NCBI RefSeq assembly: GCF_026625825.1
Contig: NZ_CP113065.1
Coordinates: 3,781,070 to 3,845,069 of the forward strand
Origin: Pseudoxanthomonas sp. SL93
Lineage (GTDB): Bacteria > Pseudomonadota > Gammaproteobacteria > Xanthomonadales > Xanthomonadaceae
Length of the DNA: 64,000 bases
Reading direction: 5' to 3'
Shown: in pieces, positions 17,271 to 25,621 of the stretch
Layout of the letters: each line of letters opens with the position of its first letter
Numbering within the stretch: the first letter of the stretch is position 1
The notes under the pieces: model-generated
Database searches by the model: none
Told to the model about the DNA's origin: nothing
The model's input: only the letters and a program-made list of their open reading frames with translations
Program-made: the position numbers and the translations under genes

Positions 17271-18122
17271 TCAACGCTTCGCATCGGGCGGCGGCATGTC
17301 GTCGCGCACCCGCACGAAGCGCGCGAAACGCGGCAATCCCTTCGAGGTGAAGCCGTTGTAGCGGTAGGTCACCCATGCCCCCGGTGGCGGCGGCGCGGCA
17401 CGCTGCGCATCGGTGAAGCCGGTGCCGATACGGAAGCTGCGTCCCTCGGGCGTGCGCACCTGCAGCGCCCCCATCATGCCCTGGTACTTGCCCTTGCCGG
17501 GCAGGTGCGCGACCACCTGCGCCTCGGCATCCTCATGGGTCTTGTACTTCAGCAGATCCTCGCTGCGCCCGGCGCGGTAGAAGGCGTTGCGCCGATGCAG
17601 CATCAGGCCCTCGCCCCCGGCGGCCACCACGCGCGCCAGTTCGGCATCCAGTGCGGCGACCGTGTCGAAGCGCTGCTGCGGGATCATCGCCAGGTGTGCG
17701 TTGCCGGCCGCCGAGACTAGGGCGCGCATGCGCACGACCCGGTCCGCGAACGGCCGCGGGCAGGTCGGCAGATCGAACGCCATGAAGCGCACATTCCGCC
17801 AGGCCCGCGGATCGGTTGCGACGCGACGGACAAGGGCGCTGACCTCGTCGAAACGACCACGCGCGATCCACAGTTCGCCATCCAGGGGTACGGCGGGCCA
17901 GTTCCGTGTGAACACCGCCGGTGTCGCGATACGCTGGCCGCCGCGCGTCCACAGCGCGCGACCATCCCAGCGCGCACGCACGCCGTCCAGCTTCTCGCTG
18001 ACCAGGAAGGCGCTGACCGGCACACCTTCGCGATACGCGGTGGCCAGCATCGGCGCGGGAGGCGGTGCCGGAAGCACAGGCCAGGGCAGCAGGCACAGCA
18101 GGGCGGTGAGAAGCAGGCGCAT
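17271..18122 (-). CDS. Putative periplasmic ATP-dependent DNA ligase (LigE-like)
   Basis: This 283-residue protein combines a Sec-type signal peptide (M-R-L-L-L-T-A-L-L-C-L-L-P) with a minimal ATP-dependent DNA ligase. The nucleotidyltransferase motif I is S-E-K-L-D-G-V-R-A-R-W, with lysine as the AMP acceptor. D-G-E-L-W, F-M-A-F-D and G-E-G-L-M-L-H follow, then L-L-K-Y-K, and a C-terminal OB-fold-like segment. Ligases of this small, exported type (LigE) occur in several proteobacteria and have been proposed to act on extracellular or incoming DNA. How ATP would be supplied outside the cytosol is unclear. Confidence 0.85.
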   Translation of the reverse strand: MRLLLTALLCLLPWPVLPAPPPAPMLATAYREGVPVSAFLVSEKLDGVRARWDGRALWTRGGQRIATPAVFTRNWPAVPLDGELWIARGRFDEVSALVRRVATDPRAWRNVRFMAFDLPTCPRPFADRVVRMRALVSAAGNAHLAMIPQQRFDTVAALDAELARVVAAGGEGLMLHRRNAFYRAGRSEDLLKYKTHEDAEAQVVAHLPGKGKYQGMMGALQVRTPEGRSFRIGTGFTDAQRAAPPPPGAWVTYRYNGFTSKGLPRFARFVRVRDDMPPPDAKR

Positions 18123-18286
18123 GGCGGCGAGCCGGGATGAGGAAGCGCCAGCGTCGCGGGCAGGGGGGATGTTCGGGATCAGCGCACATCGCGGCGGTCT
18201 GTAGGAAAGCGCCTCGCGAGCTGATCGCCTACGCCGCCAGGATCAGCGTGGCCAGGCTGCAGGAGGAAACGGCCATGGCGCGGGAT

Positions 18287-18904
18287 TCACGCCCTCGTCC
18301 AGCACCGCCCGATCAACGCGATGCCATGCAGGACCACCATCGTCCAGAACGCGAGGCGATAGCCCGGCTTGCGCGACTTGTGCCGCAGCGTCTGTTGCGC
18401 GATCCACGCGCCGGGCCAGCCACCGGCGAGTTCGAGCAGGTGCAGGGTGGCTTCGGGCGTGCGCCAGCCGCCTGTCTGGGCTGCATGCTTGTCGAGGGCG
18501 TAGGCGACGAAGGTGATCGCCGACAGGACCAGCGGCACGAACACCGCTTCGAAAGGAAGTCGGCCAGCGCGGATGGCCCACGCAATGAAAAAGACATAGG
18601 CCGCGGTGGCGAGCGCGCCGGGCAGGGCGGATGCGGGCCGCTGCACGACAGCGCGCGCGGCGGCCGTCGGTCTTCTGGCCGAGCGCGCGGCAGGTACCGT
18701 GCGGCGCACGGCCTGCGCGCGCCATCTGCCGTCGGCCTGGCGTTGCGCGCTGAACTTCACCAGTTCACCCACTTCGGGACGACGACCGTCCAGCCGGTAG
18801 TCCCGCACATGGAAGAACACCCGCGGCGGTTCGCCATCGAGCGTCGCGATGAAGCCGAAGCCGCGGTCGTCGTTCCATTCACTGACTTTGCCGAGCCGTT
18901 CCAT
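18287..18904 (-). CDS. Cold-shock domain fused to DUF1294 membrane domain
   Basis: Residues 1-70 form a cold-shock domain with the RNA-binding signature (G-K-V-S-E-W-N-D-D-R-G-F-G-F-I and V-F-F-H-V). After an alanine/arginine-rich linker, residues 95-205 form a DUF1294 membrane domain with about three hydrophobic helices and the conserved Y-A-L-D-K-x-A-A and E-L-A-G-G-W-P-G-A segments. The combination recurs in proteobacteria, but its function is unknown; it would tether a nucleic-acid-binding domain to the inner membrane. It starts 13 bp after mgtE, so it is probably co-transcribed. Confidence 0.9.
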   Translation of the reverse strand: MERLGKVSEWNDDRGFGFIATLDGEPPRVFFHVRDYRLDGRRPEVGELVKFSAQRQADGRWRAQAVRRTVPAARSARRPTAAARAVVQRPASALPGALATAAYVFFIAWAIRAGRLPFEAVFVPLVLSAITFVAYALDKHAAQTGGWRTPEATLHLLELAGGWPGAWIAQQTLRHKSRKPGYRLAFWTMVVLHGIALIGRCWTRA

Positions 18905-18917
18905 CGACGGTGAAGCC

Positions 18918-20279
18918 TCAGTGCAGCAGGATCAGCGTGGCCAGGCCGAGGAAGCAGAAGAAGCCCATCACGTCGGTGACCGCAGTGACCACGACCGTAC
19001 CCGCGACGGCCGGGTCGATGTTCATGCGCTTCAGCAGCAACGGCAGCAGTACGCCGGCGGTGGCGGCCGCGCAGAAATTGATGATCAGCGCCAGCGCGAT
19101 GACCAGCGACAGCAATGGGCTGCGGAACCACACGAAGGCGATCACGCCGACGATGCCGCCGATCAGCACGCCGTTGATCAACGCGACGCGGATCTCCTTC
19201 CACAGCAGGATGCGCGCGTTGCTGGAGCCCACCTGGCCCAGCGCCAGGCCGCGCACCATCAGCGTCAGCACCTGCACGGCGGCATTGCCGCCGATGCCGG
19301 CCACGATGGGCATCAGCACGGCCAGCGCGACGATCTTCTCCAGCGTCACTTCGAACTGGCCGATCACACTGGCGGCCATGAACGCCGTGAACAGATTGAT
19401 GCCCAGCCAGACCACACGGCCGCGCACGGCGCGCTTGACCGGCGAGAACAGGTCCTCGTCCTCGTCCAGACCGGCGGCGCCCAGCGCCTGGTGCTCGGCC
19501 TGCTCGCGGATGATGTCCACCACGTCATCGATGGTGATGCGACCCAGCAGGATGTTGTTGTCGTCCACCACGGGCGCGGACACCCAGTCATGGTCGGAGA
19601 ACTGGCGGGCGACTTCCTGTGCGCTTTCGCCCACGTCGATGGCCGGCTGTTCGTCGTCGATCAGCCGGTTGATGGGCGTGCTGTCCTCGTGGGTGACCAG
19701 CGAGGCCAGCGACACGCGGCCCAGGTACTGGTGGCGGCGGCTGACCACGTACAGGTGGTCGGTGTGGTCGGGCAGTTCGCCGCGCAGACGCAGGTAGCGC
19801 AGCACCACGTCGACATTGACGTCGGCGCGCACGGTGACCACGTCGGGGTTCATCAGGCGGCCGGCGGTGTCCTCCGCGTACGACAGCACCTGCTCCAAGC
19901 GCTCGCGGTTCTCGCGGTCCATCGACTTGAGCACTTCGTCGATGACGGTGTCCGGCAGGTCCTCGACCAGGTCGGCCAGGTCGTCGATGTCCAGGTCTTC
20001 GACCGCGGCGATGATCTCGTCCGGGTCCATGTCGGCCAGCAGGCTCTCGCGCACCTCGTCACCGACGTGCACCAGCACCTCGCCGTCGTCCTCGGCATCG
20101 ACCAGTCCCCACACGACCTCGCGCTTGCCCGGCGGCAGCGATTCCAGCAGGTTGCCGATCTCCGCCGGCGACAGCGTGTTGACCAGGCGGCGCACAGGCC
20201 CCAGCCGGCCGCTGTCGAGCGCGTCGGAGAGCAGGCGCAACTGGCGCGCGGTCTTGTCGTGGCGGATGGCTTCGACCAT
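18918..20279 (-). CDS. mgtE: Magnesium transporter MgtE
   Basis: MgtE is a Mg2+ channel gated by cytosolic Mg2+. The 453-residue product has the acidic N domain (D-I-D-D-L-A-D-L-V-E-D-L-P), two CBS domains in the middle (V-S-R-R-H-Q-Y-L-G-R-V and S-A-P-V-V-D-D-N-N-I-L-L-G), and five transmembrane helices at the C-terminus. The pore segment includes P-I-V-A-G-I-G-G-N-A-A. It follows the PTS genes after a 201-bp gap with a REP doublet and its own likely promoter. Confidence 0.96.
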   Translation of the reverse strand: MVEAIRHDKTARQLRLLSDALDSGRLGPVRRLVNTLSPAEIGNLLESLPPGKREVVWGLVDAEDDGEVLVHVGDEVRESLLADMDPDEIIAAVEDLDIDDLADLVEDLPDTVIDEVLKSMDRENRERLEQVLSYAEDTAGRLMNPDVVTVRADVNVDVVLRYLRLRGELPDHTDHLYVVSRRHQYLGRVSLASLVTHEDSTPINRLIDDEQPAIDVGESAQEVARQFSDHDWVSAPVVDDNNILLGRITIDDVVDIIREQAEHQALGAAGLDEDEDLFSPVKRAVRGRVVWLGINLFTAFMAASVIGQFEVTLEKIVALAVLMPIVAGIGGNAAVQVLTLMVRGLALGQVGSSNARILLWKEIRVALINGVLIGGIVGVIAFVWFRSPLLSLVIALALIINFCAAATAGVLLPLLLKRMNIDPAVAGTVVVTAVTDVMGFFCFLGLATLILLH

Positions 20280-20346
20280 TCGGTACTCCGGAATGGGGCC
20301 GATCCGCGTGACGGATGCGACCGGGGCATCAGGTGTTCATTCCCGC

Positions 20347-20375
20347 ATTATCGCCCGCGCGACGGAATATGGACA
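20347..20375 (-). promoter_or_regulatory. Likely sigma-70 promoter of mgtE
   Basis: On the minus strand, TGTCCA (20375-20370) and GATAAT (20352-20347) are separated by 17 bp. The predicted leader before the mgtE ATG is about 65 nt and contains only weak hairpins. Assignment rests on consensus similarity. Confidence 0.45.
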
Positions 20376-20405
20376 CCCTTCCGGGTCCAAGGACTGTGCG
20401 TCGGA

Positions 20406-20472
20406 TGTGGGAGCGATGCCCGTCGCGATGGAGCTTTGCCCGGGGATCATCGCGACTGGCGTCGCTCCCACG
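20406..20472. repeat. GTGG-variant REP doublet
   Basis: An inverted pair with arms GTGGGAGCGATGCCCGTCGC (from 20407) and the facing ...GGCGTCGCTCCCAC (to 20471). The head is GTGG instead of GTAG, but the palindromic core is the same type as the copies at 3.5 and 6.4 kb. The arms are closer together here (67 bp in all). It lies between the ptsI stop and the mgtE promoter. Confidence 0.8.
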
Positions 20473-20480
20473 CCGGCAGC

Positions 20481-22202
20481 TCAGCCGCCTGTCGCCGCCT
20501 TGAGCCAGCGTTCGATGCCGGCGCGGTCGCGTGCCTGCAGCAGTTTGCTGGCGCGTGCCTGCAAGTGGCCGAGGTTGCATTCGCGGATGGCGCGGCGCAG
20601 CTCCAGCATGGTGGCCGGATGCAGGCTGAACTCGTTGAGTCCCAGCGCCAGCAGCATCGGTGCCATCTTCGCGTCGCCGGCGATCTCGCCGCACATCGCC
20701 ACCGGCACCTTGTGCTCGGCCCCGATGCTGATGACGTGGCGCAGCAGCCGCAGTACGCCCGGATGCAGGGGCGAATACAGTTCGCCCAGCGCGTCGTTGT
20801 TGCGATCAGCGGCCAGCAGGTACTGCACCAGGTCGTTGGTGCCGATGGAGAGGAAGTCGACCACGTCCACGAAGCTGTGCAGCGCGATGGCGGCGGCCGG
20901 CACTTCGATCATGGCACCCAGTGCGATGTGGTCGGCGACCTCGTGGCCCTGCTTGCGCAGCGCGGTGGTGATCCGCTTCATGTGCCGCCTGACCAGCAGG
21001 ATCTCCTCGCGGCTGCTGACCATCGGCACCAGCACGCGCACCGGGCCATAGCCGGACGCACGCAGGATGGCGCGCAACTGGGTGTCGAACACGCCCTGGT
21101 GCGCCAGCGACAGACGCACGCCGCGCAGCCCCAAGGCAGGGTTGTCCTCGTCGCTGACGGTCAGCCCGGTGCGGTCGGCCTTGTCCGCGCCCAGGTCGAG
21201 CGTGCGGATGGTTACCGGCCGGCCGCTCATGCCCAGCACCACGTCGCGGTAGGTGCGGAACTGTTCGTCTTCGTCCGGCAGTTCGTTGCGCTGCAGGAAC
21301 AGGAACTCGGTGCGGTACAGCCCCAGCCCGGCGGCGCCCAGCGCATGCGCGTGCGCCACGTCGTCGAGCGACTCGGCGTTGGCCCACAACGCGATGTCCA
21401 CGCCGTCGAGGGTGCGGCTGGGCTTGGAGCGCAGGCGCCCGAGTTCGCGTTCCTCCTTCGCGGCCTCGCGCAGGCGGACGCGGTAATGGCGGAGGTCCTC
21501 GGCGTCGGGATTGACGATGACCGAGCCGGTGTTGCCGTCCACCAGCAGGATGTCGCCGTCATTGATGCGTTGCAGGGCCTGCGTGTTGCCCACCACCAGC
21601 GGCAGGTGCAGGCTGCGGGCCAGGATGGCGCTGTGCGACAACGGGCTGCCGGCCGCGGTGACGATGGCCACCACGCCCTGCGTCTGCAGCTGGGCCAGTT
21701 CGGACGGGGCCACGTTGTCGCTGACCAGGATTTCGCCGGCCACGCCACTGGTGTCGGTGGCACGCTGGTGCAGGTGGGCATGGATGCGGCCGATCACATG
21801 GTCCAGATCGTCCATGCGGCTCTTGAGGTAGGCATCGTCCATGCCGTCGAACACGGCGGCCAGCCGGTCACGCTGCAGGCGCAGCGCGTAGTCGGCGGAA
21901 TAGCGGCCGGTGCGGATCAGTTCGTCCAGGCCGTGCAGCAGCTCCGGATCATCCAGCAGCAACGCATGCAGGTCGAGGAACTCGCCGACCTCCTTGGCCA
22001 GCGCACCGTGCAGGCGCTGGCGCAGGCTGTGCATTTCGCGCCGGGTGGCATCGACGGCATCGTGCAGGCGGGCGAGCTCGACATCCACCTGGTCCTGGCG
22101 GATGCGCTGCTCGGCCACCTCCAGCACATGCGGCAGCCGGACCCGGGCCCGTCCCAGCGCACTGCCGCGCGAAGCCCCATGGCCCGGCAGCAGCGCCCTC
22201 AT
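20481..22202 (-). CDS. ptsI: PTS enzyme I
   Basis: Enzyme I takes phosphate from phosphoenolpyruvate and passes it to HPr. The 573-residue product has the expected length and the phosphohistidine loop G-S-P-L-S-H-S-A-I-L-A-R, with His190. The PEP-binding barrel is also present (L-G-L-Y-R-T-E-F-L-F, G-T-N-D-L-V-Q-Y, V-A-M-C-G-E-I-A-G-D with the catalytic Cys). There is no N-terminal GAF domain, so this is not the PtsP/EI-Ntr form. Its ATG immediately follows the HPr stop. Confidence 0.95.
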   Translation of the reverse strand: MRALLPGHGASRGSALGRARVRLPHVLEVAEQRIRQDQVDVELARLHDAVDATRREMHSLRQRLHGALAKEVGEFLDLHALLLDDPELLHGLDELIRTGRYSADYALRLQRDRLAAVFDGMDDAYLKSRMDDLDHVIGRIHAHLHQRATDTSGVAGEILVSDNVAPSELAQLQTQGVVAIVTAAGSPLSHSAILARSLHLPLVVGNTQALQRINDGDILLVDGNTGSVIVNPDAEDLRHYRVRLREAAKEERELGRLRSKPSRTLDGVDIALWANAESLDDVAHAHALGAAGLGLYRTEFLFLQRNELPDEDEQFRTYRDVVLGMSGRPVTIRTLDLGADKADRTGLTVSDEDNPALGLRGVRLSLAHQGVFDTQLRAILRASGYGPVRVLVPMVSSREEILLVRRHMKRITTALRKQGHEVADHIALGAMIEVPAAAIALHSFVDVVDFLSIGTNDLVQYLLAADRNNDALGELYSPLHPGVLRLLRHVISIGAEHKVPVAMCGEIAGDAKMAPMLLALGLNEFSLHPATMLELRRAIRECNLGHLQARASKLLQARDRAGIERWLKAATGG

Positions 22203-22472
22203 TCAGGACTCCTCGTCGAATCGTCGCTCGAACAAGCCGATCACCGCCTCCAGGGCGGCGGCTTCGTCCTCGCCATCGATGCGCACGGTCACCGGGGTGC
22301 CCTGGCCGGCGGCCAGCAGCATCACGCCCATGATGCTCTTCGCGTTCACTTCGCGACCCTTGGCCGCCAGCGTGGCGTTGCAGCGGAAGCCGGACAGCGT
22401 CTGCACCAGCTTGGCGGTGGCACGCGCATGCAGGCCGAGGCGGTTGGAAACGGTGAGTTCGCGTTCAAGCAT
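22203..22472 (-). CDS. ptsH: HPr phosphocarrier
   Basis: HPr relays phosphate from enzyme I. The 89-residue product has the active-site His15 in G-L-H-A-R and the regulatory Ser46 in N-A-K-S-I-M-G-V-M, which is the target of HPr kinase. The presence of hprK four genes upstream makes Ser46 phosphorylation likely. I chose the ATG at 22472 because it gives the standard M-L-E-R-E-L-T-V start; it overlaps the end of the EIIA gene by eight bases. Confidence 0.95.
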   Translation of the reverse strand: MLERELTVSNRLGLHARATAKLVQTLSGFRCNATLAAKGREVNAKSIMGVMLLAAGQGTPVTVRIDGEDEAAALEAVIGLFERRFDEES

Positions 22473-22857
22473 CGTCGTGTAAGACTCCATTGCGTGCGCC
22501 GGCGGCGGCAGTCGCCGGCAGTTCGTCCAGTCCCTGTTCCGAATAGTTCATCACCCGCATCAGCATGGGCAGGCTGAGTGCGGATACCCGCCGTACCGGC
22601 GTGCCCAACCGTGCCAGCCGGCCCGCCAGGTTGCTGGGGCTGGCACCGTACAGGTCGGTCAGCACCAGCACCCCGTCACCGCTGTCCACCCGCCGCAGCG
22701 CGGCCGACGCCAGCGGCAGCAGGGCGTCCAGATCCGCGTCCAGCGGCACCTCGAAGGCTTCCGCCTTCAAGGGAAGTTGTCGCAGCAGCGCGGTGGCGAC
22801 CGCAAGGATCGCCGCGCCCACGCCGGGATGAGTCACCAGAAGAATGCCACAGGCCAT
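22465..22857 (-). CDS. PTS EIIA component, mannose family
   Basis: The 130-residue protein matches the EIIA-Man/ManX domain. The phosphoacceptor His10 is in L-V-T-H-P-G-V-G, and V-L-V-L-T-D-L-Y-G-A-S-P-S-N forms the second loop. No EIIB, EIIC or EIID gene is near, so it is more likely a regulatory phosphate acceptor than part of a sugar transporter. It overlaps ptsH by eight bases and follows rapZ after a 93-bp gap. Confidence 0.92.
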   Translation of the reverse strand: MACGILLVTHPGVGAAILAVATALLRQLPLKAEAFEVPLDADLDALLPLASAALRRVDSGDGVLVLTDLYGASPSNLAGRLARLGTPVRRVSALSLPMLMRVMNYSEQGLDELPATAAAGARNGVLHDDA

Positions 22858-22950
22858 GCTGGAACGTTAACAGACGTGCATGACGGGCTGGAAGCGGCGC
22901 CGATGGAACGGAGCGGGTGGGGACGGGGAGTTGCCCCGCGCCCGGTCAAC

Positions 22951-23883
22951 TCACTCCAGTTCGCGGTGGAAGGTGGCCACTTCTTCCCAGCCCAGCTCGC
23001 GGGCGTGGCGGGCCAGGGTTTCGGCCAGGTAGACGGAGCGGTGCTTGCCGCCGGTGCAGCCGAACGCGATGGTCACGTAACTACGGGTCTCGCCACGCAG
23101 GCGCGGCAGCCAGGTATCCAGGAAGCCGCTGACCTGGCCGACGTATTCGGCCACGTCGGGCTGGGCTTCCAGGTACTCGCGGACCTTGGGGTCGCGCCCG
23201 GAATAGGGCCGCAGGTCGGGGTTCCAGTGCGGATTGGGCAGCACGCGCGCGTCGAACACGAAGTCGGCATCACCGGGCACGCCTCGCTTGTAGGCGAAGG
23301 ATTCGAACAGCAGCGAAAGCGAAGTGCCCTTGTTGAACGCGAACTCCGCGATGATGCGGCGGCGCAGCTGGTGCACGTTCAGATGGCTGGTGTCGATGAT
23401 CACGTCGGCTTCGGCCAGCAGGGGCTGCACGATGGCGCGCTCCTGGCGGATCGCCTCGCTCAGCGTCCGGCCGCCATGCCCCAGCGGATGCCGGCGACGG
23501 GTATCCGAATAGCGCCGCAGCAGCACGTCGTCGCTGGCGTCGAAGAAGATCAGCCTGCCTTCCAGGCCGAGCTGCGCGAGCGCCGCACGCCACTGGGCAA
23601 GCTTGGACAGGTCGCTGTGGCGGCTGCGCACGTCGATGCCGACCGCGATCTTCGGCGGCACTTCGTCGTCGCGCATCAGGCTGCGCACGAACGACGGCAG
23701 CAATTCGACGGGGAGATTGTCGACGCAGTAGTAGTCCAGGTCCTCGAAGGTCTTCAGCGCCACCGACTTGCCGGAACCGGACAGCCCGCTGACGATCACC
23801 ACCGTGGGCGCGGTGGCTGGCGGCGCACCGTTTTCCTCCAGTGCGTCGTGCGCGTGCGGCGTTCCGGTCTCGATCATGTTCAC
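22951..23883 (-). CDS. rapZ: RNase adapter / nucleotide-binding protein RapZ
   Basis: The 310-residue product has the RapZ/YvcJ layout: N-terminal Walker A (G-L-S-G-S-G-K-S), [14 protein letters not shown] and a C-terminal domain with [10 protein letters not shown]. In E. coli RapZ directs RNase E to the small RNA GlmZ and so controls glucosamine-6-phosphate synthesis; whether that circuit exists here is unknown. The start used is a GTG overlapping the hprK stop (GTGA). An ATG two codons in is an alternative. Confidence 0.94.
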   Translation of the reverse strand: MNMIETGTPHAHDALEENGAPPATAPTVVIVSGLSGSGKSVALKTFEDLDYYCVDNLPVELLPSFVRSLMRDDEVPPKIAVGIDVRSRHSDLSKLAQWRAALAQLGLEGRLIFFDASDDVLLRRYSDTRRRHPLGHGGRTLSEAIRQERAIVQPLLAEADVIIDTSHLNVHQLRRRIIAEFAFNKGTSLSLLFESFAYKRGVPGDADFVFDARVLPNPHWNPDLRPYSGRDPKVREYLEAQPDVAEYVGQVSGFLDTWLPRLRGETRSYVTIAFGCTGGKHRSVYLAETLARHARELGWEEVATFHRELE

Positions 23884-24830
23884 GGCGTGCTGCGCTCCAG
23901 CAGGTTGCTGTGGCGGGCGATGAACATGGCGGCCGGGTCGATGCCTTTGGTGCGCAGGATGTGCAGGCGGGTCGCGGCTTCGGTGAGCACGGCCAGGTTG
24001 CGGCCGGGCATCACCGGCAGGGTGATCAGCGGCACGTCCAGGTCCAGTACGTGGCGCGTGCCGGAGTCGCCGGTCAGGCGCTCGTAGCCGTGCGGGTTGG
24101 GCTCGGTCATCGGCCGGGTAAGGTGCACGATCAGGCGCAGGTACTTGTTCTTCTTCACCGCCGTGTCGCCGAACATCTCGCGCACGTTGAGCACGCCCAG
24201 CCCGCGCACCTCCAGCAGGTCCTGCAGCAGTTCGGGGCAGGTGCCGTCCAGCACGTCCGGGGCGATCTGGGTGAACTCGGGCGCGTCGTCGGCCACCAGC
24301 CGGTGGCCGCGGCTCAACAGTTCCAGTGCCAGCTCGCTCTTGCCGGACCCGGCTTCGCCGGTGATCAGCACCCCGATGGAATAGATCTCCATGAACACGC
24401 CATGCAGCGTGACGCGCGGGGCCAGCGTCCGCGCCAGATGGTAGGACAGGTGGTTGAGCAGTTCATGGCCGCGCTTGGGCGATACCCACAACGGCGTATC
24501 GGTTTCGTTGGCGGCTTCGCGCAGGTCTTCGGGGCAGGACTGGTTCTTGCTGATCACCAGCGCCAGCGGCCGGAAATGCACGATCTTCTCGATGATCTCC
24601 CAGCGCTGGCGAGAATCGAGGGAGTCCAGCCAGCCCAGCTCCTCCGTGCCGAGGATCTGCACCTTGTTGGGATACACGGCATTGAGATAGCCGGCCAGGG
24701 AGGGACGCCGCGACACGGTATCGCCGGCCTCCAGCACGCGCTTCTCGCCTTTCTGCCCGGCCAGCCAGCGCAGGGCCAGCTTGTCCTTCTGTTGATCGAA
24801 CAGTTCACGGGCGGTGATGCTGGTGTTCAT
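23880..24830 (-). CDS. hprK: HPr kinase/phosphorylase
   Basis: HprK phosphorylates and dephosphorylates Ser46 of HPr. The 316-residue product begins [11 protein letters not shown], the usual start in this family. It has the His143 region (R-V-T-L-H-G-V), the P-loop G-E-A-G-S-G-K-S at 158-165, R-L-V-A-D-D and the HprK signature [12 protein letters not shown] chose 24830 over longer in-frame starts on that basis. No ptsN gene lies between hpf and hprK, unlike the order in many other proteobacteria. Confidence 0.95.
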   Translation of the reverse strand: MNTSITARELFDQQKDKLALRWLAGQKGEKRVLEAGDTVSRRPSLAGYLNAVYPNKVQILGTEELGWLDSLDSRQRWEIIEKIVHFRPLALVISKNQSCPEDLREAANETDTPLWVSPKRGHELLNHLSYHLARTLAPRVTLHGVFMEIYSIGVLITGEAGSGKSELALELLSRGHRLVADDAPEFTQIAPDVLDGTCPELLQDLLEVRGLGVLNVREMFGDTAVKKNKYLRLIVHLTRPMTEPNPHGYERLTGDSGTRHVLDLDVPLITLPVMPGRNLAVLTEAATRLHILRTKGIDPAAMFIARHSNLLERSTP

Positions 24831-25023
24831 CATGCGGCGGCGACTCATGGACGCGGCCAGGGGCCGGGTGCCGGTCAGTGTAATGCGCGGCCATGACCAC
24901 CGCGACACCGGGGAGGACGTTCGCCGGGAGGATGGGACGAGGCGGGGAATGGGTGGGGCGTATCTGGCGGGCGCGTGGACAGCGCTGTGCGCATGTCCAC
25001 GCGCCGGTACAGCGGGGGAAAAA

Positions 25024-25344
25024 CTATTCGGCGAGCTCGGTGCGGACGCTGCTGCGTTGCACGTCACTGCGTTTTTCCTTGTGCTTGACGATCAGGCGGT
25101 CGAGCTTGTCGGCCAGGATGTCGATGGCGGCGTACATCGTCTGTGCGCCGGCGTCGGCGTGCAGGGTGCGGCCAGCCAGGTTGACGGTGGCTTCGGCCAG
25201 GTAATCGGGCTTGCGGGTCCCCAATTGCGTACGGACTTCGAAGGGTTGATCGAAGTGGCGCTCCAGCCGCTTCAGCTTGGTCTCGACGTATTCGCGCAGG
25301 GCGGGAGTGACTTCGATTTCATGGCCGTAAGTCTCGATACGCAT
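25024..25344 (-). CDS. hpf: Ribosome hibernation promoting factor, short form
   Basis: Hpf binds the 30S subunit and supports 100S ribosome dimers in slow growth. The 106-residue product matches the short HPF/YfiA family: [10 protein letters not shown] near the start and D-Y-L-A-E-A-T-V-N in the middle, followed by [14 protein letters not shown] strong ribosome-binding site (AAGGAGGTAGCACG) precedes the ATG. It sits directly after rpoN, as in most proteobacteria, with 277 bp of unusually A/T-rich DNA between. Confidence 0.95.
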   Translation of the reverse strand: MRIETYGHEIEVTPALREYVETKLKRLERHFDQPFEVRTQLGTRKPDYLAEATVNLAGRTLHADAGAQTMYAAIDILADKLDRLIVKHKEKRSDVQRSSVRTELAE

Positions 25345-25395
25345 CGTGCTACCTCCTTCAGGTCAGTAAGCCGCACCGTTGTGTGCGGAAGAGCG

Positions 25396-25412
25396 TGTCA
25401 CATGCAGTGACA
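25396..25412. promoter_or_regulatory. Inverted repeat upstream of hpf
   Basis: TGTCAC-ATGCA-GTGACA is a perfect six-base inverted repeat with a five-base spacer, 52-68 bp before the hpf start. It has the look of an operator but matches no consensus I can name with confidence; the CRP/Clp consensus (TGTGA-N6-TCACA) fits poorly. Confidence 0.4.
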
Positions 25413-25517
25413 ACGCAAACAGGCTTGGGGTTCCGGCAATCTCCTTTTTTATTTGGCGGGTTTTATCTGACGGGGTGCGGAAGGTTTGTCCCCTCCACGG
25501 CATTAAAGATGGACCCG

Positions 25518-25553
25518 ATCCGGCCAACTATCAACGGTTGGCCGGATATTTTT
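25518..25553 (+). terminator. Hairpin with T-run, plus-strand polarity, between rpoN and hpf
   Basis: ATCCGGCCAAC and GTTGGCCGGAT (25518-25547) form an 11-bp perfect stem with an eight-base loop, followed on the plus strand by ATTTTT. That is the form of a rho-independent terminator for plus-strand transcription, although the genes on both sides are minus-strand. On the minus strand the same stem has no T-run after it. Confidence 0.5.
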
Positions 25554-25621
25554 CGCAGGTGTTAGAAAAACGTGTAAATGCCGTTCCCGATGCACTGTCG
25601 AAGGGTGCGGTCTGTCCGTAT

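Noticed and set aside
18195..18240. Possible fifth GTAG repeat near the ligase gene
   Set aside because: Only GTAGGAAAGCGCCTCGCGAG is similar; there is no facing arm and the core does not pair.
20280..20346. Mg2+ riboswitch in the mgtE leader
   Set aside because: The predicted leader is only about 65 nt with weak hairpins and none of the M-box or ykoK features.
18849..22577. Plus-strand open frame of over 1,200 codons
   Set aside because: It lies antisense to mgtE and ptsI, which have full family motifs. Long antisense frames are expected at this GC content. The translation is rich in His, Gln, Val and Ala with no domain resemblance.
24849..25023. Remnant of ptsN between hpf and hprK
   Set aside because: Both strands were read; no EIIA-Ntr motif or recognisable fragment is present.
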